Assembly: GCA_036940085.1 (NCBI GenBank)
Contig: JALLBK010000154.1
Coordinates: 1-43,115, forward strand
DNA from: Discostella pseudostelligera
Lineage: Eukaryota > Bacillariophyta > Thalassiosirophyceae > Thalassiosirales > Thalassiosiraceae
Direction of reading: 5' to 3'
Length of the DNA: 43,115 bases
Made by a program: the position numbers and the translations under genes
In this document: positions 21,382-30,994 of the stretch, one piece after another
Position numbering within the stretch: the first letter of the stretch is position 1
Layout of the letters: every line of letters begins with the position of its first letter
The notes under the pieces: generated by a model
The model's database searches: none
What the model was told of the DNA's origin: nothing
The model's input: only the letters and a program-made list of their open reading frames with translations

Positions 21382-23847
21382 ACTTTTGTTCAATGAATTG
21401 TACACGGAAGTAGATTGATCACGAAACATCGCCTGCAATCCAGGAAGCACAAGCCTCTTTTCAAATTCGGACAAAGGAGCTGGGTCAATGTACAACATGG
21501 GTGAACCGCCAGGAAGCTTACAAAAACCAGTGGAATGCCCTGTCGCAGTAGCTGACGACCGTGTCTTTGATCCAGAATATGTCTCCCGATGGAAAGTTCC
21601 ATGATCATGATGATGACGCTTGCCTTGACGGTTAAACCCATGAGATTGATGAGATGACATCTCCGTATGAATGTCGGGACAAATATCTCCTAGTGGACAC
21701 GTTCCATGTGCTTTTTTGCACAGTTGTCTCTTGTAACTCTCTGGGTGGTAGATAATCTCTTCCCTAGAATGTGAGCGGTTACATTCAACTCCGAGTGGAC
21801 ACATATTCACGTAGCAATCATCAGAATCTGGCAAAGGTTTGACGTAGGGACATATCACCGGCTTGTAATGGTAAATGGAGGGATTCCGGCGCAACCAACC
21901 TCGGTTAATGCCAACATGAGCGAATGCGCAAAATGAGTGATCATGGTCATATCGCTTAGCACACCACGTAGTACGAAGTTTGAACAAATCTTGTTGGTCC
22001 ATCCGATCATGCATTCCAGCCAAATAAAAGTATCTCGAGTGGAAGTTGTCAGACAATGCGCTCCGCTGTCCGTAGGGCATAGTTCCCCAAAAAAATAATT
22101 GCCACTCCTCGGGCGACAAGCTCAAATTCCCTGTATGAGCAACATCTCGTATGAATTCGTTATGACTGCGGAAGACGTCGGCTGCGGAGCGAATATTTTC
22201 ATTGAAGCAGAGCAAGACAGACCGCTTCCCTCCACTGTCTACACTTTCGTCAGCGACACTCGCGGAGCAGTCTTTGTTTTGTGGCTTTCCAACGGATGCA
22301 GGCTTATGTTCATCATCGTCGCCGTCATGAAGCGGAGGATTCGCCATGACATCGGTAATTGCTGAGAGATCCAAATCATTCCACGGTGGCGGAAGAGTCC
22401 CAACTGCATACTGCTCGTCAGCAGCTTCACGAAGGAACACTGCACGATAGGCCTTTCCGCATTCCTCACTACCATCTGGGCGAGGAATGATGTAATGGAA
22501 GCAACTGTTCAAAATCACCTGCATGCATCGATTAACTTTCGTTCGGGTGACATGTCCTTCGTCAATTTTGCTCGCCACACAAGCATGGACGCCAGCCTGA
22601 AGTTGCTGCCTCGTAAAATATCCCCGAGAGAGTGCCAGTGCACGACCAACGTGCCAGGTGATGAGTGATATAGCAAAGGAAGTTACTGGTTCGTAGAGAC
22701 ACGCCTTCTTCCGTAGCAGTGTTTTTAGGAACTCGATCGACGATCGGTGATGCACCGATGAGTGTGTATGCGCCAAAGGAGTAGGACCGGAATAACTACG
22801 TGGGTACATCATTGGCTGATGATGAGGATGGTGATGCTGACGACTCCCCGAAGATGGAGAATGCAAACTCGATGCTGGTAAAGTACTAGCCACCATGATA
22901 CCAGACGAATGAGGCGTATGATATTGGTGCTCGGGTATGCTCTGTGGTCCATATGAATGTAATCGCTGATGAGGACTGGATGGTTCGGAATGATTCTCGG
23001 CTACATCCCAAAGATGCCAAATGGGTGGTGGTCCATCTCCATGCTGTCTCCTCGGATTCATAGCCGGAGACACGTGAGGAGAGAGGGATGGCGAAGACAT
23101 CGGCGACGTTTGATCGGTCGTCATGGAGTCGGCGTGGCTGATCGGTGAATAACTTTCTCTGGCACGTTGGGGCTTGAAATCTTGATATACCGTTGATGGA
23201 TACATCGTTGGCGAATGGAATGCAAATTCCTTGTAGGAGGAATTGCCAGGGTGCGATGGAGGGATACCCCTTTGGCGGGATGGAGACTCCAATTCGAAGG
23301 ATTGAGATCTTGATCCTGCCGACAAGTAGTATGGAAAGGTCGAGTATTGTTGTTGTTGCTGAGGCTTGGGCATGTTGGATGTCAACAATGTCTCGCCTGA
23401 AGAAGTCCGAGTTCTCAAAATACTTGGAGTGGATAGTGCATTCGAGCTAACAACATCACTCCATTTTGTAGGCGGTGCATCTGGTCTACGAATAATTGCG
23501 CCTGTATCTCTGGCCTGCGGCAGAGACAATCCATTGGAAACCAAGTTGCGTGAATCCGCCGGATAGCTACTATCGTCTGGGAGCGGCATAGACGCACCCG
23601 ATGGGTAGTTCAAAGTAGACATGTGATTTTCAGTGTTGAAAAACTCCGTCCTCGCATTGTTGTTCTCCGCTGGCATATCTCTGCTTTCTACGATGTTGGG
23701 AATATTCGAAGTGCCGCTGTCGTCTCTATCACGTCGAGTCTCTTCCAGCAGCTCTATTTTTAGTATGTCTCTACTCATCGGAACGCGAATGTGAGGAGAA
23801 CCTACGTCTCCTCCGCAATAATTGTTTGTGGAGGGATCGGATCTCAT
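21322..23847 (-). CDS. Tandem CCCH zinc-finger protein, plant RR-TZF-like
   Basis: A single minus-strand exon encodes 841 residues. The first 370 are low-complexity (Ser, Pro, His, Gln). Residues about 629-728 hold the zinc region. It begins with C-x5-H-x4-C-x3-H (CAKRYDHDHSFCAFAH), the same odd spacing that opens the plant TZF proteins. Then come NPSIYHYKPVICPY, a C-x5-C-x3-H (CPLGVECNRSH), YHPESYKRQLCK and a final CPLGDICPDIH. Plant members bind RNA, shuttle between nucleus and cytoplasm, and sit in P-bodies or stress granules. The same overall order of motifs (finger, DPxxYHY, finger, HPxxYKxxLCK, finger) supports the assignment. RNA binding is inferred from the family. The segment at about 480-560 before the fingers is ordered-looking but unknown to me. 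Confidence 0.85.
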   Translation of the reverse strand: MRSDPSTNNYCGGDVGSPHIRVPMSRDILKIELLEETRRDRDDSGTSNIPNIVESRDMPAENNNARTEFFNTENHMSTLNYPSGASMPLPDDSSYPADSRNLVSNGLSLPQARDTGAIIRRPDAPPTKWSDVVSSNALSTPSILRTRTSSGETLLTSNMPKPQQQQQYSTFPYYLSAGSRSQSFELESPSRQRGIPPSHPGNSSYKEFAFHSPTMYPSTVYQDFKPQRARESYSPISHADSMTTDQTSPMSSPSLSPHVSPAMNPRRQHGDGPPPIWHLWDVAENHSEPSSPHQRLHSYGPQSIPEHQYHTPHSSGIMVASTLPASSLHSPSSGSRQHHHPHHQPMMYPRSYSGPTPLAHTHSSVHHRSSIEFLKTLLRKKACLYEPVTSFAISLITWHVGRALALSRGYFTRQQLQAGVHACVASKIDEGHVTRTKVNRCMQVILNSCFHYIIPRPDGSEECGKAYRAVFLREAADEQYAVGTLPPPWNDLDLSAITDVMANPPLHDGDDDEHKPASVGKPQNKDCSASVADESVDSGGKRSVLLCFNENIRSAADVFRSHNEFIRDVAHTGNLSLSPEEWQLFFWGTMPYGQRSALSDNFHSRYFYLAGMHDRMDQQDLFKLRTTWCAKRYDHDHSFCAFAHVGINRGWLRRNPSIYHYKPVICPYVKPLPDSDDCYVNMCPLGVECNRSHSREEIIYHPESYKRQLCKKAHGTCPLGDICPDIHTEMSSHQSHGFNRQGKRHHHDHGTFHRETYSGSKTRSSATATGHSTGFCKLPGGSPMLYIDPAPLSEFEKRLVLPGLQAMFRDQSTSVYNSLNKSSPPLEYGWFGYNYSAVKAP

Positions 23848-24665
23848 TCAAGTTACCCAAGAGGTGCGTAGAGATGGGCGTAGGGCGCCGGCGTCGAGCT
23901 AAGCCGCTTATTGATAATCGATATCTATTCCACAAAAGCTGGCCGGTACTTATCAAAGCGTTCTGAAGGTTGTACTGATATTAAGTGGTTCGGTATAGAT
24001 GTAATTGTTTCAGGGAATCGGTCGTACTAATGAACTCTGACTCTGAGCGGAAGGAGGATAGGTTATGTGATGTCGATCCAATGTCGCCGGGGAAATATTG
24101 GAATTGGTGTAGGTGAAGAAGTGGTTGAGTAGATTCGTTCGGAAAAAGAAATGGAATGGAAAAGGATCATTGTGGAGACGGGTCGGGATGATGGCGAATG
24201 CCTATTGATTTGAAACAGTGCATCAAATGGTTGATGGCATTTATGGCATGCTGCACGGATGATAATCAGAGGAAGGACAAGAGATGCTGCGGCAGCCCGG
24301 CGGAAAAAGAACAAAAGAACAAAAAGGAGGACGAGAACCTACGAGAACCAAGGAACATGTGATTGAAGAAGGACTATTGAAATATGATAATAATAAAGAC
24401 AGAATTTACACTCGAAATTGTATCTAGTAGATATCAAAATATAATCTTTTTAAATGAACTGAAAAACGGTTCGGTACTACTGTAATTGTCGTAGATGTGA
24501 GAAGAATTCTTATTGGTCACGATTGCTGACGCATCCTCCCGCCAAATATCGTTGCAACGGATGATAGATGTCATTCTTTCGTCATTTCCCGCCAAATCAC
24601 CGCCACGTGTAAATTGAATTAGTCGAGTCATCAATTATCGCCTCCACGTGTAAGAATTCGAACAC
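23848..24665. promoter_or_regulatory. Divergent promoter region between the CCCH gene and SYF1
   Basis: This 818-bp gap lies between two start codons pointing outward. Two strong E2F-like sites, TCCCGCCAAAT (24537-24547) and TTCCCGCCAAAT (24586-24597), lie 70-130 bp before the SYF1 start. A purine-rich run (24300-24355) and an AT-rich stretch (24370-24450) occur mid-region. A minus-strand frame of 83 codons at 24063-24314 has no family features. Confidence 0.5.
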
Positions 24666-27600
24666 ATGGACGTCCGTCTGCCGCGCGCGCGTTGCAACTT
24701 CATCTGGCCCCAGAAAAAAGAGACTGTGACCATGAACATGCCGCCGCCGCCGCCTCCACCACCAGGCTCAGCCATGCCAGCCCTCCCCCAACAATCGAAC
24801 AATGATGCCGTCGCCTCTGCTGCCATCACAGCCTGTTTGTCCACCATCGTCTCCTACCCCACCTTGTACCAACATGAAGAATCATTAACGACACAACAAG
24901 CTGGCTCATTGGGCGCGTATGATGTCATTGCATGGATATCCTACCTCGAGTCGATTGATGATGTCCTTGAATTAATGAAAGATGGTCTATCCTCCCTTCG
25001 ACATTCTATAAAAAAGAAGAAGACAGTGGGTGAATTGACCACCCTCCAAGTTGGTGGACAAACTTTTCACATCTCCCCCATTCGAGCTGCCGGTATTACC
25101 CACACACTACCTGAATTCATTAACGAAATTAATAATCTAACTAAGGCACGGATGGTAGTGGGAGAACGAGCGGTTAGTTTACTACCAGGGTCGTATAAAT
25201 TATGGAAGAATTATTTGGGATTTTGTGCCAAATTGTTGGAGTTGGAGGGAGAAGAATCATCACCAAATGATGACAGCGGCTTCCAATCAAAATGCAATCA
25301 ACATCGTCTACCATCCTACCTCCTCCAATCTACCAATTATCATCACTATCAAACCACCATCTCCGCCTACGAACGTGCCCTCGTCCGACTACACAAAATG
25401 CCCACCCTCTGGCTCCAATATGCCTCCCTGGTGGCCATTTACGATCCACTACGCAATCCCACGACAGTACGTAAAATATATGATCGGGCATTAGTCGCAT
25501 TGCCGGCAAGTCAGCATGATCGGATATGGGAGGATTATATTTGTTGGGTTACGGGGATTCTGCCTTCTTCTTCTAATGCGAGAGGTGCCGGGGACAATGA
25601 AGATGGAGAGTCATGGACAAATATATCGCGAAAGGGATATCATAAGGTGAAATACGGATTTGAGACTCCGCTCGTATCCCAATGGCGTAAAAGGGGGTGG
25701 GGATATCATCACCAGCAGCAACAATCCTCACCTATCGACGGCAGCGACAATGATAAGGCCTATGTCGCCACAGTACCAACCGAAACGGCGGTACGAATAT
25801 TGCGTCGCTATGCATTCTGCTACGATACTACCTTTCGAGAAGACTTGGCGACATTGTGCATTACGCGATATGGAAGATTTGGCGAGGCGGCGTCATTGTT
25901 ATTGCAGTTATTGAATAATGAACAGGGTGTGGGCGTTGGTGGTGGTTTGGGTGTATTCATGAGCCCCAATGGAACCACTCGACATGAGTTGTGGTTGCGT
26001 TTTGCCGATGTTTGTACTGGTCACCCGAAGGAGGCCAAATTGGCTGGGGTGGACTTTGATGGGATTGTTCGGGCCGTGTTACGTGGACAGAATCGGGGAG
26101 CAGGAGGAGGGATGAGTGTCAGCGTCGGGGGAGAGCATGCTCTAGGATTTGAGGTATTCGACAGAAGCGAATCATCTGGCAATGGTGATGATGATGAGGA
26201 TCAACGTCGTTCTAAGGACAAACCGTTAGAGCCGCAGGTGCTCGATCATCATCTGGGAGAGATGGAAGGTACCATATGGACGAGATTGGCAGAGTATCAC
26301 GTACGCGCGGGGGATTTTGAACTAGCCCGTTCGGTGTATGAAGAGGCTCTTGATGCTATTACCCGCGTGAGAGATTTTAGTTTAGTATTTGACGCCTACG
26401 TTAAGTTCGAAGAGGGGGTTATTGAGGCGTTGATGGAGCTGATGGAAGAGGAGGAGGCCGAGGAGGAGGACGAGAATGAAGAGAAAGAGGGCGACGATAA
26501 GAATAGGGCGCAAACAAAACAGTCAACAGCAGCAGATAATGAAGATTTGGATATTCTTCTTGGGGACAGCACTATCAAAACATTCACAGACGGTGACAAC
26601 GCTGGGTCATCGGTAGATGTGGACCTTGCCATCTCCCGGGCCGAACACTTGACCTCGCGTCGTCCCTTGCTTCTCAACCGCGTCTTACTTCGCCAGAATC
26701 CACACAACATCGGAGAATGGATCAAACGCTCACAGCTCTATCTTGACTTGAATGAAGTCGACATGGCGGCGTCGGCTCTTGAGGAATCATTAAAGTCGGT
26801 ATCAGCACACAAGGCGGTGAATGGCTCGCCATGCACGTTAGTCTTGACATTGATTGATATACTCGAAAATCGTCAGAAGAATGTTGATGCTGCTCGAAAT
26901 GTATTGGAGCGGATATGCACTAACGGGGAATATGACTTTCAAGATGCGGACGATTTGGCACAGTGCCATGCTGCATGGATAGAGTTGGAATTACGCCAAG
27001 AAAATTGGGATATGGCATTGAATTTGGCTCGCAGGGCAGTAGCGGGGAATGTTGGGAAAAAAGGATCAAAGGCTGCTCGAGGACTATCACGAAGTCTACG
27101 GTTGTGGAACTTGTTGTTTGATTTAGAGGAGTCGTTGGGCACTGTCCAGACGACCAAAGATGCCTACGACCGTGCATTGGAGATTAAGGTGGCAACACCG
27201 TCGCACGTCTTGAACTATGCGTCTTTCTTGAAAGAAAAGAAGTACTTCGAGGAATCATTTGCAGCGTATGAACGAGGAATTGGTTTATTTCCGTTTCCAC
27301 ACGCAGGCGCCACTCTATTGTGGAAGAGTTATCTTACAGATTTTCTGGAGAGGTATGACGGATCAAAGACTCCGCGTGCCCGTGAATTATTTGATCGATG
27401 CATTGCAGACTGCCCCTCGGGAGAATCTCCAGAATTCTTCCTCCTGTATGGAAATTATGAAGAAACACACGGTCTTACGAAGCGTGCCCTGGGAGTGTAT
27501 GAACGCATGTGCAACACCGTTCCACCGTCTGAAAAATACACCGCTTATCGGCTGCATATTGCGAAGGCGATCCAATACCTTGGTGTCATGTCGGCGCGTC

Positions 27601-28229
27601 CAATTTATGAGGCTGCCATCTCTGCCTTGGAGGATAGTCCCGCTTCTCGCATCTGCCTTGAATATGCAAAGATGGAAACTGGGCTGCGGGAGGTAGATCG
27701 TGCACGGACGGTTCTAGTTTACGGCGCCCAGCTTGCTGATCCTCGCCGTGATCCGGACTATTGGAAAGCTTGGCACGAGTTTGAAGTATCATACGGCAAT
27801 GAAGAGACGTTCCGCGAAATGCTTCGAGTGAAGCGCAGCGTCCAGGCGGCATTCTCGACTGTTAATTACAATGCGGCCGAAATGGGTGCTGGCGTGCCTC
27901 AGGCCGAGACCCTGACGGACGACGCTGCGCTGGAGATGATTGCAGAACGTGAAGGTGTGATTGTGGAAAAGAAACCATTAGTAGGAGGCTTCGTGCAGAG
28001 CAAGAAGCGAACTGCCGATATGGCGGATTTAGGTGAAGTTGAACGGCGGGCGGCACGGTTGCGAGAGGTAACTGCTGCGGTTGCGAGCGGTGGTGACGAA
28101 ATAGACATCGATGAAGAGGAAGAGGAGGAATCACAGCCAGCACAATCAATTGCCAAGCATGTACAAGGGGTGAGTGAAAAGACAATTCCAGCAGCAGTTT
28201 TTGGAGGACTCACTGCCACGGGCAACTAG
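24666..28229 (+). CDS. SYF1: Pre-mRNA splicing factor SYF1 (XAB2)
   Basis: A single exon encodes up to 1187 residues (human XAB2 is 855). SYF1 is a HAT-repeat scaffold of the Prp19/NTC-related spliceosome complex and also links to transcription-coupled repair in animals. Matching blocks include LLPGSYKLWKNYLGF, LHKMPTLWLQYASL, YDRALVALPASQHDRIWEDY, WTRLAEYHVRAGDFELARS and VYEEALDAITRVRDFSLVFD. The C-terminal part carries TRARELFDRC-type repeats, and the end has EIDIDEEEEEE and IPAAVFGGL, as in human XAB2. The extra length comes from inserts, including a Gly-rich one (about 26090-26250) and an acidic one (26440-26560). The second ATG at 24732, just before a Pro run, is an equally possible start. 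Confidence 0.95.
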   Translation: MDVRLPRARCNFIWPQKKETVTMNMPPPPPPPPGSAMPALPQQSNNDAVASAAITACLSTIVSYPTLYQHEESLTTQQAGSLGAYDVIAWISYLESIDDVLELMKDGLSSLRHSIKKKKTVGELTTLQVGGQTFHISPIRAAGITHTLPEFINEINNLTKARMVVGERAVSLLPGSYKLWKNYLGFCAKLLELEGEESSPNDDSGFQSKCNQHRLPSYLLQSTNYHHYQTTISAYERALVRLHKMPTLWLQYASLVAIYDPLRNPTTVRKIYDRALVALPASQHDRIWEDYICWVTGILPSSSNARGAGDNEDGESWTNISRKGYHKVKYGFETPLVSQWRKRGWGYHHQQQQSSPIDGSDNDKAYVATVPTETAVRILRRYAFCYDTTFREDLATLCITRYGRFGEAASLLLQLLNNEQGVGVGGGLGVFMSPNGTTRHELWLRFADVCTGHPKEAKLAGVDFDGIVRAVLRGQNRGAGGGMSVSVGGEHALGFEVFDRSESSGNGDDDEDQRRSKDKPLEPQVLDHHLGEMEGTIWTRLAEYHVRAGDFELARSVYEEALDAITRVRDFSLVFDAYVKFEEGVIEALMELMEEEEAEEEDENEEKEGDDKNRAQTKQSTAADNEDLDILLGDSTIKTFTDGDNAGSSVDVDLAISRAEHLTSRRPLLLNRVLLRQNPHNIGEWIKRSQLYLDLNEVDMAASALEESLKSVSAHKAVNGSPCTLVLTLIDILENRQKNVDAARNVLERICTNGEYDFQDADDLAQCHAAWIELELRQENWDMALNLARRAVAGNVGKKGSKAARGLSRSLRLWNLLFDLEESLGTVQTTKDAYDRALEIKVATPSHVLNYASFLKEKKYFEESFAAYERGIGLFPFPHAGATLLWKSYLTDFLERYDGSKTPRARELFDRCIADCPSGESPEFFLLYGNYEETHGLTKRALGVYERMCNTVPPSEKYTAYRLHIAKAIQYLGVMSARPIYEAAISALEDSPASRICLEYAKMETGLREVDRARTVLVYGAQLADPRRDPDYWKAWHEFEVSYGNEETFREMLRVKRSVQAAFSTVNYNAAEMGAGVPQAETLTDDAALEMIAEREGVIVEKKPLVGGFVQSKKRTADMADLGEVERRAARLREVTAAVASGGDEIDIDEEEEEESQPAQSIAKHVQGVSEKTIPAAVFGGLTATGN

Positions 28230-28296
28230 GGAATAATTGGCAATCGCATAACTCAATAGTATAGCTACATTATTTTGGGCGTCGTTCTTTTAAGTA

Positions 28297-29950
28297 TTAA
28301 CTTCTTTGCCGCCTATTTCGTCGCTTCGCAATTGATAATTCGATACTTTCATCTTTCAATTCTTCTGAAATTGCGTACCGCTGCCTTCGTTCCTTATCCT
28401 CTAACTCATGTGATCTTTTCCTTTCAAGCTCTAAATGTTTGCGCGCCTCGCAATAAAGGCGAAGCTTCCGCTTCCACCATCCGGACCCGAAGAATTTCTG
28501 TCTCATCTGAGGTTTGATTAGGATCATTGAAATGAATACTGCACAACAATAATATGACACGATAACTACAATTTAGACGACACACCTTCTCCTGAACTCG
28601 AAAAGCTGGATATAATAGTCTTGGGAATTTCTTCATGTAGCACTCAAATTCACTAAACGACATCATTTCACTGAGGGGAAGGTCAATCTTCTTTAATGTG
28701 CCAGCAAGAACATCATCTCTGTGTCGCGGGTGAAATATCCCAAGCACGGCCAAGAATTGTTTGTTTTCGATGAACCCGGTACCCCTGGGGTCTTGCCAAT
28801 TGAAAACGAATTTCATCAATTCCGGAGAGCAAAACATGCAAAAGACAGCTGTCGCCTTAAGCGTTGCTCCAACATCAAATATTGGTACATTGTTGCTAGA
28901 TGGATGCTGTACAAGCATGCCGGTGGAGGACGCCGAAAGTTCAAAGATCTGTCGAATGAATGGTGCAATAGATAATGGCTCTCGGAGAAAGATGCAATAA
29001 TCGTCGATGCTAATACGTTCTCCACGAACATTGGCAATAGATTTGCGAAACACAGAGCAACATTTGGCAAGTTCTCTGGATTTCAGTGCCAAGAATTCCT
29101 TCGTGTAAGTCAAATCATCTTTGGGAATATCCTTTGCGTGTTCTTCTTCTGCTAGTTGCGCTTCACGTAGTCTCCATTTAACTTCATCGACCATCTGTAA
29201 GAGTATTTTGTTTTCTGGGCTCTTTGAGAGCATTTCACTGTAATCTTTCAACTCCTTCTCAAGGTGATCCGCATTTGTGAGTCGAACTAGCGAAGAGGTT
29301 GTCCACCGAATCCAGACATTGGCATAACTAAGACCAAAGTTTGAAAGACACACAGGGAGCATCTCATAGTTTTGACGACGAAGATCCATGTGATCATCCT
29401 GCATTTCGATTCATATCACAGGCATAATGAATAAGTAAGCGAGGTCATACATGTTGGGGGCCGCAATTTGTTCACCATTATTTACCTTTGTGTAAGATAC
29501 CCGAACATCAGTGACAAAACGTGATTTACCGGCTTCCTTTTTAGCCATAAGACAGAGAGTTGGATCTACTGCTGCCATACCCCTCATCTCAGGGTGGATA
29601 ATGAGTTTGTATCCTTGCGTATTCCCCAAGCAAAAGTGCTTGTGATTTGGCTCGGTACTAGACAGAACAATGTCTGTTAAGAAATCGCCCCTATTCGAGG
29701 AGTACTTCACCCAGATAACAACCAACTTCTCCTTGCCAATATCATTCTTAACGCGAACATAGTACGGCTCGCCTTTCCCGCGACGAGATTCATTCTCTGC
29801 TTTGAAGACAATTGTCTCACTTCTGCCTACGGTGAAAATTACGTCGGCAACACCCCTGACTTCTCGCTTTTGCACAGACATCATCCGTTTCACATTTCTT
29901 TGGAGATGATTCATCTCCCTTTCTCCGCCCCGAAACAACCGACGAAGCAT
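28297..29950 (-). CDS. Unknown protein with a degenerate EF-hand, divergent partner of enkurin
   Basis: Three minus-strand exons, 29950-29486, 29398-28586 and 28506-28297, join in phase 0 over introns of 87 and 79 nt to 495 residues. The first third is beta-rich (DVIFTVGRSETIVFKAEN, YYVRVKNDIG, VVIWVKYSS) with no family I can name. The middle is helical and charged. An EF-hand-like loop, DPRGTGFIENKQF, has Asp, Thr, Gly and Ile in place but Gln at the twelfth position, so calcium binding is doubtful. It is followed by FSEFECYMKKFPRLLYPAF and a basic tail with KFFGSGWWKRKL. Its start lies 167 bp from the enkurin start in opposite orientation, so both probably share a promoter. A role in the flagellum is a guess from that position only. 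Confidence 0.75.
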
Positions 29951-30117
29951 TCTTAATGTTCATAATGCAGCCGGAAGAAATCAATGTTCATGAGATGGGT
30001 TCAATTCATTCAAGGCCCCAGAAATCGGTTTCGAGTTTTTATTTCAAGGTTTTTCCGTTGCTCTCAAATCAACCAGTTGACAACCAGCACCAGCAAATTC
30101 CATTTGCAGCCCAAACA

Positions 30118-30972
30118 ATGACAGAGAGCATTTACAAGTTCGTAGAAGAACCCAAGCCGCCGAAGCCGAAAAAGGAGATTTACAAATCAAAGTATGATCC
30201 GAAAGGATCGCTGATTGGATCGACTTTTTGTATGCAAGGCACAACTGTAGTTGACGGTAAAGGATTTCATTCGCTAAAGAAAGTGAGTGCACGTCATTTG
30301 ACTCTCAGATTTCATCGCATCGTGTCGTTCTCACACCTTGAGTTCGTCAATCTCCAGGACCACGTCGTTAGCACTTCTTTTGGAAGTCAACCCGAGCAGC
30401 CCGACCCAAAGCATTTTCTCCAAAAAGGAACACGGAAATGCAGAGATGAAGCCCGCATTCCTTCGGTGGAGCATCACAACAGAGAAAAGGATGTGCACAA
30501 GCCCCCGATTCCATCTCGAGATGATAATCCAGCAAAGGTATCAAAGTCCTCGAAGGATTATGTATATTGCAACGCAATCGAAGTAATCAACAGCATTCCA
30601 GGGAAGAGGAAGGAAATCGAGCTTCCGTATTGGGAACGCGAAGATTACGGCAAAATACCTGCTTATCTTAAAACAGTCAAAGCTGAAATCGAGCAAGAGA
30701 AGAAGATTGTTGACAATTATGTTTCCGAACAGTTTGGAAACGAAGGTCACCAAGAGCAAGAAGTAATGGATGAAGTTGAGCGAAGGGAGCTCTTCAATAA
30801 GCTCAAACAACGTTGGGGTGAAGTGAACACTGAGTACCAAAAGTACTGTCACAAAGCTCCAGATACACCGGGAGATATTCGAAGAAAGGCTGCTCAAGAG
30901 GAAGAATTGAAACAGCTGGAGGATAACTTGGAGATGTTGGGCCGCCCAGGCCCATTAGTCATAACGAAGTAA
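30118..30972 (+). CDS. ENKUR: Enkurin (flagellar doublet-microtubule protein, FAP106 type)
   Basis: Two exons, 30118-30282 and 30358-30972, give 259 residues, matching human enkurin (256). Enkurin is an axonemal protein at the inner junction of doublet microtubules (FAP106 in Chlamydomonas) and was first described in mammalian sperm as a TRPC/calmodulin-binding adaptor. The N-terminus MTESIYKFVEEPKPPKPKK parallels the human start. DPKHFLQKGTRK, DYGKIPAYLKTVKAEIEQEK, LKQRWGEVNTEYQK and EEELKQLEDNLEML correspond to the enkurin domain. I chose the ATG at 30118 on that homology. The frame is open to an ATG at 29956, but that would sit five bases from the start of the opposite gene. The 75-nt intron (GTGAGT...CTCCAG) has no stop and is a multiple of three, so unspliced RNA would stay in frame. 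Confidence 0.9.
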   Translation: MTESIYKFVEEPKPPKPKKEIYKSKYDPKGSLIGSTFCMQGTTVVDGKGFHSLKKVSARHLTLRFHRIVSFSHLEFVNLQDHVVSTSFGSQPEQPDPKHFLQKGTRKCRDEARIPSVEHHNREKDVHKPPIPSRDDNPAKVSKSSKDYVYCNAIEVINSIPGKRKEIELPYWEREDYGKIPAYLKTVKAEIEQEKKIVDNYVSEQFGNEGHQEQEVMDEVERRELFNKLKQRWGEVNTEYQKYCHKAPDTPGDIRRKAAQEEELKQLEDNLEMLGRPGPLVITK

Positions 30973-30994
30973 TAGATATCCGTTTCGTTCCGCT

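Noticed and set aside
29411..29485. Unspliced C-terminal end of exon 1 in the EF-hand-like gene (stop at 29411)
   Set aside because: A GTAAAT donor at 29485 and the acceptor before 29398 agree in phase and give a continuous protein, so this stretch is intron.
29956..30117. Upstream ATG and 54 extra residues for enkurin
   Set aside because: It would start five bases from the opposite gene's start codon, and homology begins at MTESIYKF.
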